Shown piece after piece: positions 43,847-56,200 of a DNA stretch of 64,000 nt (positions are counted from its first letter, which is position 1; each line of letters begins with the position of its first letter). The DNA lies in contig OW203992.1 in assembly GCA_934047225.1 (NCBI GenBank), positions 20,511,501 through 20,575,500 of the forward strand, read 5' to 3'. The notes beneath the pieces are model-generated. The model did no database searches, had not been told where the DNA came from, and worked only from the letters and a program-made list of their open reading frames with translations. Source of the stretch: Ypsolopha sequella. Taxonomy: Eukaryota > Arthropoda > Insecta > Lepidoptera > Ypsolophidae. The translations under genes and the position numbers were made by a program.

Positions 43847-45400
43847 TGTGGCATTGTCCTTTCAGGTCTATAATTCAATCCATCTACGAGCTAGAGATCC
43901 GTGACATACGGACAGACCGTTAGAGAGACAAACAATTATCCCATTAGATGCAGAACCGTGAAAACAGATAATTTTTCTAGAACATTTCATACTCCAATAA
44001 ATGGTATGGTACAACACAAATCATTGCCGATAGACCTACAGCTGTAGCACCTTATTGATAAAGCACATTCCTATCTTAGGTGTGACATTACATAGCATTT
44101 AAGGTATAAAAGCACATTTTTTATGCACGCACTCATCTCAAGGCTCACAAAGCAGTGAATTAAACCTCTTTAGTTGTGCGTATGCATGTACGGTCGCCCC
44201 CACTATGGTCGTCCGCTTTTTATTAGTAAGCTGTTGTAGGAGTTAAAACATTCCTTCAACTGCAGTTCTATTCGACTTTGGAAAACCGGAAAGTCATTCA
44301 TTAGTCATTCATAAGTTATATTATTAACATGTGTGGTGAAACGCAAAGAGCAGTTTTTATTTGGTTTTAAGTATATTTGTGTTGTAATGTATATTTTAAC
44401 AAATATATATATATTTTTTTGTATAATTGGACATGTGTCTGTAATCTATCTCATGTGTGTGTGAAATAAATAAATAAATAATAAAAATAATAATAATTAG
44501 TAACGAAAGTTAGTAGTTAGTAACGAAAGTAGATTAAATATACGAAATGATGAAAGGCGTTTGTATTTCATTTCATACAATAACTTACTGTAATGTTTGG
44601 CACCATTTTGGCACCCATTGTTGTTGATATTGCAACAAGAGAATGCGTTGCGTGCAGCGATGTTGACAGCAAGTTTTATTAACAAGATTGATTGATAAAT
44701 TCATTATGTTTTCAGATTTCAATGTTTGTAACTTGAATGAAGATTGGAGTCTTACAGTAATTTGACTTATTTAGATAATGGTTGGTTTACTTCTATTCTA
44801 TAGTCATACTCATACATTGAGGAAAACAATAGATAAACTCCAGTGCAAGATGTTTTATTATCATAAAGGTATCGATGATGTCATCTGGCTGTATCAAATC
44901 AGAAGAATGTAACGAACTATATAAAGGAATACATGAACGAATCGCTAATTCGTGATCAAACACTTGTCTGTGTAGGTAGGTACCTACCTATAGTAAGTTG
45001 GTTTGCATGTGTTGGTTAGAAAAATCCAGTGAGGCGTCATTGATGTGCTCTATTGATGTTTTTCACGCGATCTCTCCACCGAGAGAGCAGTCGTGTTGCG
45101 CGCGCGCCGCTGCTACGGCGTCTCCATATACATTATACAAGGAGTATATTTAACTGATATTACTACGAGTACAAACTGTACAGTATCCCTTGGGTTGATT
45201 GCGACAACTTCGTCCAACATTTATGCTATTTATTGCTATTACAGTGAAACCTCTAGCTAGGGGAACCGTTTTTGCATCTGTTTTCGTATCAATGTGAAAG
45301 TTTGTTCAATAATCGTGTGATATGCCCCAAGTCTACGTAATATGCAAATGCAAAATGCCTTCGTAACACTGCAGTGGAAATGTGAACGTTAATTATAGAC
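43847..45400. other. No gene recognised; short microsatellites
   Basis: Non-coding. Contains an AATAA-rich run near 44467-44495 and GTAGGTAGGTACCTACC at 44973-44990. A CG-rich patch at 45100-45125 (CGCGCGCGCCGCTGCTACGG) precedes the Ral GEF 5' region. Confidence 0.4.
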
Positions 45401-45832
45401 GGAAAGTAATGAACGCTGATCGAAATTCTGTAATCAAACATTGGAGAAAGCGTGTCAAGCGGACGAGAGCCGTCCGGCGATTCGAAATTCCCGTGAATTG
45501 CGTACCGAAGGTAGTGATTAGCAGGTGTTGTTTAAACATGATCTGCGAGTGAATCGATCACTCTGAGCCGGATACAGCTGGACAAGTGTGCCGGCCGTCG
45601 ACTTCCATCGCCTCGTCCAGTGCGTGCCGATTTCACTCGCGTCACGCATTTCCGCGCGCCTTCCATACGAGTCGGGTGATCGATTTTTGCAGAAAAACAT
45701 CTGCATGAAGACAACTGCTCACTCAGTTTCGGAGTAGCGAGTAATACGTAGTGAAAGTGAGTGCGATGCGCTCGCGCCAGTGTCGCGCTCAGCTGCGCTG
45801 ACGTGCCGTGACGTCGGCCGTGGTCATGGGCC
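45400..45832 (+). promoter_or_regulatory. CpG-rich 5' UTR/promoter region of the Ral GEF gene
   Basis: The block is rich in CpG (GACGAGAGCCGTCCGGCGAT, GTGCCGGCCGTCGACTTCCA) and lies directly upstream of the start codon at 45833. CTCACTCAGTTTCGG at 45719-45733 contains an arthropod initiator-like TCAGTT. An in-frame TGA at 45809 ends any upstream extension of the coding frame. ORFs on the minus strand here are compositional. Confidence 0.5.
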
Positions 45833-45901
45833 ATGTGGAAGATCTGCGTCGTCAGTAAGCCCGAGCCCGTACAGTTCGCTGCTAAACTTGACGATGATTA
45901 T
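45833..45901 (+). CDS. Rgl: Ral GEF exon 1 (coding part)
   Basis: ATG at 45833 starts 23 codons (MWKICVVSKPEPVQFAAKLD ending DDY) and ends at TAT|GTAAGC in phase 0. It is the first ATG after the in-frame TGA at 45809. The following exon at 46295 continues without breaking a codon. Confidence 0.75.
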
Positions 45902-47166
45902 GTAAGCATCCGCCGAGCACACTAGCCCGCTTGCTCACTGTACCATGCTCGGCTTATCTCTTACATGATATTCGCAATTATCTCACTCGTTGTAGTTACA
46001 GCCTACAATAAAGCCGACATAATTAGCTCTCACGCTAGTGCTCCGCCCTATTTATCACACATTTTAACCTACTAAATTAATTTTGCTTTTTTTACACACA
46101 GCTATACTCTTAGATAATTTGTTACGATAACGGATCGATTTTATCTTATGCCTATTCAGTTAATATATTTAAGACAGTTTCTTTTGTTTGTGAATGTGTG
46201 GAATTGAAATAAAGAACATATCTTAAGAATGTTATATGATATGTCGATGGAATGATATAACAGTTGTGTTGACCTTGAGGTGGTGTTGTTCCAGCAGCCG
46301 ACCTGGCGGTTGTGGGGCGAGGAGCGCATCGACGGTGCCATCTACACCGTCTATCTGAAGAAGGTGCGCTACCATCGGCCCACGCGCAGCGCTTCCAGTG
46401 TAAGTACATCTTGATTACACTCTTATTTATACTAGGTATGTTACAGTAGCTTAGTAAAATTTCTGTTAATCGTATAACACAAATCATATAATCTACTTTA
46501 TAAGTGGTCGTATGATGTTGGACTGGTCATTAACTACAACAAGACAAAAGTTATGCATAACTATACATTCCCCATACATAAAGGTGAAGGCCAGCTCGTC
46601 TATCATTGCGCATAATCAAAAATTGTATGCATCAAACCAATCTCAAAGTGTGTAAGTGTGAAACCTTAGAATCAGTAGCACACCATACTTACATGGGACT
46701 GACTATCAATAATTATAACTTCAATTGGGGATCGCATATTGAGCATGTATGCAATAAACTTAGGTCTAAATTGTCTATTCTTAAGTATAAATTACCGTAC
46801 AATACACTCCGAATGTTATATATATCACTTGCTGACTTTGTAAGTAGTTATAGCCTTAGTAGTAATGGTAGAACCTACAAAACATATATTGAAAACATTT
46901 ATACACTGCAGCTTCGTTTACTTAAAATTATTGTGCCTTTGTCTATTAGGCACAAGTATAAAGATTCGGAGTTGTTTTTACACAGCAAATTAACCTAATA
47001 CAAAAAAAGGCAATACCAAATCGGCTTCGTAAATTGTTATACTTACCAACATACAAACTACCCTCTTTTAATAATAACTATGGTACCCTCCCCTATATAT
47101 GAAATGGATTACCAAGTAAAATTATAAGACAAATAAGTCGTAATCCGCACAAAAAACCTTTATTTA

Positions 47167-47206
<40 letters not shown>

Positions 47207-50200
47207 AAGTCTTATTATCTTAATATAATTAAATAAGTATAATTTAGTTTGTCAGCTCTTGCAGTGACGCATAAACCTCTTTTGGTTTCCGTCAGCTGTG
47301 TCAGTTTATAAATTTTAAATTATATTGTTTTAAATCAATAAACGCATAAAAAAATATACCAATCAATATTTTCGCCAAATTCATCCTATGCAGATACACA
47401 CATACTTAAGCGTAGACATTAAAACGGGTCATAAGTATGTTATACATTTATGAAAATTAATGACAGATAGACAAATAGACTGGTGAAATCTAGTTATATT
47501 ATACAGTTTAGATTTGTCCCATACTGACTCATCTGACTCAACGCGCTGTCTTGTATAACAGCTTTTAGTTTCCCAGTAGGTACTTCGACCTGCTACGCGA
47601 TTGCTACGCCGTAGCATGTACATGCAGCGCGGCGCGGCGGCGGCGTAGCGATAATGCCAGGGATTTGTTCACGCGCATTTTAGCTTCCATTGTAAATATC
47701 AGTCGCTCAGTACAAAGTGCACAACTTAACTTTGCTTTTCATGTTAAGAAGTTAAAAGTGAAAAAGATATTGTGGTCTGTGGCAATACACGCCAAAAGAT
47801 TAGTATAAGTTAGTTTTATAAATTAACAGTTCAAATAAAATGCACAATTAGTCACGATTTTCTTTAAACAAGCTTCAAATGCTGTTTTAAGTTTGTTTCG
47901 ACAAAATTATGGCTAACTGTACATTAAATTTTAAGCTGTTGATTTTCAAACCTAACTTATACTGAACTATTGGCGTGAATTGCCCAAGACTAAAGTTAAG
48001 TTGTGCACTTTGTACTGAGCAACTGATGTTTAACCCTTACACCTTTTTGCTTGATTATAACCCGTACAGGAGCGTCATAAGACTCATAAGAACTGATATA
48101 ATATAACTTGAAGTGTCTAACGTTAATTGAAAAAATAACGGTGTTACTACGAAACGGTGTTACTACGAAACGGTGTTTAACGTTAGACAGTGTTTAAAAC
48201 TGTTGCTGTCACTTTTTTTCGATATGAAAGAAAAGGCGACAACAACAGATTTAAACACTGTCTAAAGTTAAACACCGTTTTGTAGTAACACAGTATTTGT
48301 CTACTCTTCTTAAATCTATTTTTTTAAATGAAAAATGACTATCATTAAAAATTTATAAGAATGCATTACAAGAACGGAAAAATCTATTTAAAATTAAAAT
48401 AGAGAGAGATTTTCTGAGAATAATAAATCTCAGAGGGAAACGAACCCCGACTATCCAATTTATCCACCGAGGTCCGTAGTGTAGTAACACTCTTCCGAAT
48501 ATTGTGACTACTTGAAAGATGGACATATGAATATACTCACGAGTTACGAAGGCGTTGTTGTAAACAAGTATTATGTATACATAGATCTCGGTGAACAAAT
48601 TGGATAAGTGGCGCGTGACAGGCAGAAATGCGGGTTCGAGCCCCATCTTGGGTTGCGTGATGGTATCCAAAAAGAGGATATGTCCTCCTTTTCAACAAAT
48701 TTCCCTTCCGTCCTCCTTCATCTACAGAATGTTCTCCTTTTTCAAAATTCGCGTACAACACCGACACCGCTTTGACCGTTACTTTAAATCCCTTGCGTTT
48801 TCGTGTATTTTCAAATGTTCTAACAATGTGACATAAATCAAATGTTCTAACAATCTGTAAAATTATAAATGCGAAAGTGTGTTTGTTGGTTTGTCCTTCT
48901 TTCACACAGCGACGGGGCAACGTTGACGTGATTTTTTTGCATAGAGAGAGAAAAGTTTATGGGCCGGAGAGTGACATAGGCTACTTTTCATCTCGGAAAA
49001 ATGCAAACAAAAAAGGAGAAGCCGCGGGCAAAAGGTCCTCCTTTTTTCCTCATTTTGTGTACACTGCTTTTTCCTTTTTTCCATCTGGGAACCCTAGCCA
49101 CCTCTGAGATTTATTTTTCTCAGGGATTTTGTTTATAATAGATTTTTCAACCATGTTGCACTATCTGAACTCGAATATATAATAAGAGTTACTCAAGCGG
49201 TGGATTTCTCTATAAATCACATAATATTAGTTAATGACTACCACATTATTCGTAACTCAGGTTTCTTCATCAATCATATAAGTAGATAATTGTAATTTTT
49301 AAGGTAGTTTACCCACATATAATATCATCATTGTCGTTTACATCTTTTTATTAACTTTTTGTGCAAATTTATTAAAATTATGCATTCTTTTGAGCACAGC
49401 TTCGTTTTACAACATGAGTACATGCTATTTAATTTTTACTTTATAACTTTGTATTACCATACATATTCATATAATAAATTAAGTTACTCTCAAAAATAAT
49501 ATTTTCTTCGTAAGTAAGCAGATAGGCGCCAACTAAACGATAAAACAAAGTATGCATCGTGACGACATAGATTCCCGAAGGGGAGTGGTGTTTTCGAATA
49601 TGGACTTGAACATGTAAGTCACTCAGTGTGAGGCGTAACGTCGTCGCGTAAACGTCTTCACTCGCCCAGATGAAGGCAGTCTAAATCTGCTGAAACTGGT
49701 CGGCTTTCCTGATCATAACACGTTACAATTATAACAATTATCCTCAAGTCTCATTTAATTCTATAATGTAAGTCACAGTTCAAACTCGTACCCCCACGTT
49801 TCACCGACAATTATTACGTCCCAGCGTGATGCGTAGTGACTAGTGAGCCCTATCACGGTACTTTCGGCACAAATATATCCCACATAATAATGTAACGTTA
49901 TACAACCGAACACAAATGTGCCTCTACATTATTTGAACACGTGACCTTCGGGACACATTTGAACCACTAGACCAGAGAGGCAGTCAACAATGAGAGAACA
50001 CTATAAAATATATATATTTGTAATAACAGGTACTTCTTTTGTATAGCTGAAGTAGTATTCATTGCTAGCATAAAAACAATAGCAGCATGGAAATGTAATG
50101 AAACATAATGAAACAAAAGTTATGAAATATAATGTTTAATTTTTCATTGTTATATTGGTCACAGGAAGTATTTTATGTTATTAATTTATTTATCGCATGC

Positions 50201-53200
50201 AGTTTGCAGCACATATCGGTTGCTTGTTAGGATTCCTATCTCTGCTGTTTGTCCGTCCGTATTTCACGGGTCTCTAGGCACTTAGACGGAACAAGTTACG
50301 GACCTGAAATTTGGATATTTTATGTCGAATGTTGGCTTAAAACTTAAAACCCGATATTGATTTTTTTTTGGATATTTTGTATTTATTATTCGTTAACACT
50401 TAAATAACAAGTAATTTAAATTTGATTAAAAACATAAATAAACCTAACACCTAAAAACAAATATATTACAAACTAAACTAAATAAAAATAGATTAGAAAA
50501 TAAGAAATTCAATTAAATTATTTTAGTATTATTTATGTTATTTAAGTTTCTTGTTAATAAAATTATTTCACTTGAAAAAAATATATATATTTAGGGAAAC
50601 TGGCATGTAGGGTGTCATTGTCTAGAGCTCACTGAGTAGAGTACAAATTTTGGACCATTTTTGTTATGGGATCAATGTTAAAAACTAAAGTTGGTAGGAA
50701 TTTGGAATTTCTGTTTATTATGTACCAAAAATTGTGTTTAAGGTTAAACGTCAGAAGCTTAGCGAAAAATGCATAACTTAACTTTGTTTTACTTGTTTAG
50801 AAATTTAAATTTGAAAAGCATTTTGGTCTGTGACATTTGACGCCAATAGGTCAGTATTAGTGAAGTTTATAAAGCAATAGATTGACATTGTATACACAAT
50901 TAGACTTAGTCATGATCTTCTCAAAACCAACTTTAAATGCTGTTTATGTTTGCTTGGATAAGATCATGACTAATTGTGCATTAAATTTCAAACTAATGCT
51001 TTATAAACCTCACTTTTACCACATATCATGAACTTTTGGCATCAACTGCCACATACCAAAATCTTTTTCAATTTTTAACTTCTAACCAAGAAATACAAAG
51101 TTAAGTTATGCACTTTGCGATAAGCGACTGACGTTTAACCTTAAACAAGAAATAGTGAAAACATGTGATTCGTAAGCTATGAGCAAAAAAAAAAATTTTT
51201 TTCTTTCACGGGATGTTGCGATGTTACGGAACCCTAATAGAGCGAGGCTCGACTCGTACTTAGCAGATTTTTTCGTTAAAGTACACTCTCTGACATGTCT
51301 CGGTATACCATAGCAGGTCTTAGTAGTCTTAGATAGTAATAGTACAAAAGGTTATGCCGCAGCATCAGTGCCGGTTTTGCCCTTAGGTCACAGTAGGCCC
51401 GGGCCTAGAGCGACCAGATATTAGGGGCGGCTAATCATGGCAAAAAATATTAAATTTTATTTTATGAACCAAGCGCCTCAGGAGTCGAAAAAAAGGCCAA
51501 CGCATTACCATACCAATGGTATATTCTTTTGACTTAGATGACAAGTTTTTAGAAGAATGTCATTGAATGTTAGTCTTGCATACCTAGGGTTCCGTAATAC
51601 GAGTTTTGGGAATAGAAAATTTAATCTTGTCTTTTTGATTTCGTGAATTTCTCAAACGCTATATTTTTCCTGTAATCTTTACTGACTTATATTCTGTTTA
51701 CGCACGACATAAACATAACTAAACTGAATCTATTTCGATAAAAGTTGACAAGAAAGTAAATTCATATGTAGTACCTAAATGATGGGAGCTAATAAAGGGG
51801 CGGCTGGTACTACACGGCCTAGGGCGGCCAAGACAGCAAATCCGCCACTGCGCAGCATGTTGCTGTGTGTACAACTTGTATATTAGCAGGCCATTAATAT
51901 GTGGACACGTCAAAAAAAAAAAAACCAAATTCCACATACTACTCGACTTAATATAGCCATATCAAAATATTAGTACATTGCTGTGTCGCGGTCTGTAATG
52001 ACTGCGTTGCTGGCAGCGCTGATGATGGCCGAAAGCGCAGCGTAGCGCAGCCCTTGACGGTCGAGGCCTTTATAGCGCGGACAGCAAAGGCACAGTATTT
52101 ATTCTGTGGCAAAGGGCTGCAATGATGACCAAGCTTGAAGGCCGAGAGCGTAGCTAAGCTAAGCTCGAGGCTATCATAGCGTGGCCAGCAACGCCACAAA
52201 CTATTTTTGAAACAGGCGAAAGGGGTGTGTCTGGATCATAGCAGATGGAAATCTGTAGTCTCTGCCTACCCCTCTGGGAGACAGGCGTGTATGTATGTAT
52301 TTTTGAAAAACGACTCGACAATAATGGATTTTCAAAGGAAATTGCTGGTGGCTAAAACTCACCAGCAATTAAATTCCAAAAAACTTTGCTGGCGCCTATT
52401 CAAGTAGCGAGGAAAGGTTGACGTTGCTGAAACCAAAGTTGTCAAATAATGTTCACATTATAAACATTTTTGAGTTGAACTATATTTCTGCTTATCTGAT
52501 ATCTCGGCTTCTAACGCATTTATTAATTTTAATACATAATTTTGTTTTAATAACTAAAGCAGTTACTAAAACAAGCTTGGTATGTAAACAGACATTTTCG
52601 ATTTCACGGAACATAAATATATAACTTTAACCTTACAGGCCCCATTGGGACCTAAATTTCAAGATGGTAGCAAAAAAATTCAAGATAGCTGCTGGTTCTT
52701 ATCAAAAATTGAAAGCAGGTAGTGGAAAAAAAATTGTGCTGAGTTTTGTGTCCGCTACGTCCACAATAGTCCACATTGACCTCGAAGTCGTGTTTGAACT
52801 TAACTTCCCCACTAGTATATCGAGCTATTACCGCCACCTTATCGTAAGCTATCAATTTCGAAAATGCGATTTTAAGGCGAAATGTAAAAGTTTTAGCGTC
52901 CCTGTTACTCCATATGCGAAAAAACCCTCAGTGTGAGAGGGACGGATTCGTGGAAAAGTAGAAAAAAGTCGGTTTTTTATTAATATAAAATGAACTAAAA
53001 ATGCTATCAAAATTTCGTTTAAACAGGTCCTAGATATTGTTAAAACCCATCTAATAAAATATAATTGCAGTCCATAAGTCATTCTGAATTGTCAAACTAG
53101 GAGAATTGGTGTCGAAAAAGACCTAATTTCAATAAATATTTCTATCGAGCCGAATTTTTCTAATCACGTTTCTGTTTTAACAGATCCCTACAAAAAGATT

Positions 53201-56200
53201 CCAAAAATAACATACTATTTTATCAGAATAATACATTATTTAGTGAAGTAGATATGCAAGTTCTAAAAGTATCGATTTTTTTCCGTAGCGTCTTAATCTT
53301 AAGCTGCACTTGATTAAGCTACATTTAGTAAAATTTTATTTTTAGAAGACCACCCAGCGCACGTGTTATACATTATCTTAAGATTTTCAGTAAATATTGA
53401 TAATACAAGTCTTTGCCCTTTATCTCGCATCAACTGTTTTACATGTTTCGTAAAAGATAATTAATACTGGCTTAAAATATTTACAGGATTAACGGTTAAC
53501 CATTAATTCAATTTTTATTAATTCTAGGATTAATTTTTGAACAGATACCTCCATGATATATATAATATATCTTGCTTTTATTTATTTATGTATTTTTATT
53601 AATTTAAACCGTTATAAATAACTATCAATATGTATAAAGAAAAGCCAAAATTGTATATTTTATGCCCTTAATTTTTATTAGTAAACTTAAATAACATATA
53701 AATAATGATACTTTTTTTTTTTATAAAACTAACTTAAATTTAAATAAAATATAAAAAGAAAAACAAATACCAACCTGTCTGTCTCATAACGGGCTCTAGA
53801 TTAAATAAAATATGTGAGCCAGATCACCGCCATCATCGGGGAGAGTACCCAATAGGCTGGCGGCGTTGCCTCGCTGTATTGCGAGGCTTATTCGCTGACC
53901 AAAATAGGTCCCAGCCCTTGGGTCTCCGGAAGCGTTGACCAACCTCGACGATATTTCCTTAAATAGGCGCTTTGCGTCTGGTCCCCACGGCCCCAGGGTC
54001 TCTACGGCAAAAGGCACAAAAATGTAGCCTTCAGCCAGCTCCACGTATATACGCCGTTTGAGACCCTCAGCCGTCAACGCCGCCGCGCCAGCAAGGACAG
54101 CGCTCCCCTGGAGATGGGACGGCGCTACGGTGTCGACGCATGTTGCGTCCCACACCAGCGACTGCCCATTTTTCCAGGGGATTAGTGTCAGTCCGTCGGG
54201 CCTCTTACCATCGCTGCGTACTAGGCCTTTGGGCTCTAGTACGGCAGGCACGTTGGCGCTCATGAGAGCCCGACGGATGACATCGTTTAAGGCGGCGTGG
54301 CGCGGTAGACGACCGGCGCTACGTTTACATGACAGGCCGTGGTGACCGAGTTGGTCAACGCTTGCCCCGCAACGGCAGCGATGTGGCTCGTTGGTTCTTG
54401 CACCAAGCCTCAGACTGACTGCCAAACTAAAAGTAGTTTTGTCCAGTAGGGTGCCGATACTTGCCGACGGTAGGGCATTTAACCAGTACCCCGACTCCGA
54501 CTCTTTGCTTGCTAGGAGACGGGCTCGCTCTGTAGGGTTTTCTGCAGTTTCTAGTAGCTTCTTTTGAACCTGATTGCAGAGCGGCTCGTCCCACAGCCTC
54601 TGCGATGTCGTAACTATCGGGGTTTTTTGGCTCGGACCAGCAATATCAATCCAGGCGCTCCTGGCCTCAGCCAAGCACGTGACCTCGACATCACCAAGTG
54701 ATGGGCTAATTAAGGTACCAATGAGGTCAAGCGTACTGTGAGCTGAGGACAGGAACGCCGGTAGTGCTACGCTGGACACTTTACGGATGCCCAATCCGCC
54801 AATTTTATTTATTATTATTTTATTTTATTTATTTTATTATTTTATTATTCTTATATTAAGGCGATATGCGAAAAAAATACGGGTGTTCCTTTTCTGTGTA
54901 TTTCATGAAATACACGGAAAATTATAATCAGTTTCTGGTATATGCATTTTGACTATATAATCTAGGGTTTTGAAATTGGAAAACATGTTTGGTAAATTTT
55001 CCTCGATAGAAATAATTGTTGAAATGAGGTCTTCAAACACACTTTTTCTCCTCGTTTGATGAACAGGAACCATATACAGAACTCAAACATATTTTATTAG
55101 GTGTGTTTTAACAATATCCAGAGATTTGACATTTGAAATTTTGCTATCTATTTTAGTTTTTTTAATATAATAATAAATATTTTTACTTTAAAAGCTTTTT
55201 TTAACCGTTTTATTATATATATATACAGATTCTTATGAATATTAAAGTAGAAATTGAATAAAAAAGAAAATTTTCGAGATATATTTCGATCCACTTGGGA
55301 TCGTCGTCAGTCGAATATGGAAAAATATCATAAATAAAATAGAGTTAACAATAAATTGACAAACTTAACCTATTTTCTTAACCTATTTAATTTACCTACC
55401 TTTTTGCTCTCATCTGGTGAAGGTAGAGAAGGGTCTGTCTGTCGGTCAGTGTTGTCTGTTTAGTCCAGCTCCGTAGTGGGGAATGAAATCATTAATGAGT
55501 TTTTTGAGTTTATTATTATATATATATATATATATATATATTCCCATCCTACAACAAAACGACGAAACCAAAAATCTCCTCTCCACAAACCCACAAATCT
55601 GCTATAGACAGAACCCAAACCTCAGATCATATCTCACCAAAACTAAACCAAAATATCCTACTTATCTCAATCCATCAATCACATCACCTGGTACCGCTCC
55701 ATGCCGACGACCACGATGTAAAACATGTCCCATCATTAGAACAGACACAAAAATCAACACACACCACACATTAAACACCTACACCACACAACCCAACACT
55801 TCATGCAAAACAGAGAACTGCATTTATCTGCTAGAATGCCGGCACTGTCCGGCATTCTACGTAGGTGAGACAAAAAATGCGCTCCATATCAGAATGAACC
55901 ATCATCGACACACTACAGACTCAATACCTCATAACACTTTACCTATACCCACACATGCATCTCATTCTCATTCATTTAACAACTGCTTCACTGTTCGTAT
56001 CATTAAAGCCTTTCACCCCCCTTTGACTGACATTGAACTGAGAACTTGGGAATCGTCCTACATTTGGTCACTTGGTGCCCACTACGGAGCTGGACTAAAC
56101 AGACAACACTGACCGACAGACAGACCCTTCTCTACCTTCACCAGATGAGACCAAAAAGGTAGGTAAATTAAATAGGTTAAGAAAATAGGTTAAGTTTGTC

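Noticed and set aside
45518..45834. Two overlapping minus-strand ORFs upstream of the Ral GEF
   Set aside because: CpG-rich 5' UTR/promoter sequence gives open frames on both strands; no domain and no splice signals.
46156..46487. Minus-strand ORFs over exon 2
   Set aside because: The + strand reading is flanked by correct splice sites and matches the RalGDS family.
48591..48660. tRNA gene candidate with GGGTTCGAGCCCC
   Set aside because: Arms do not pair into a full cloverleaf and an inverted relative lies 100 bp away, so SINE heads are more likely.
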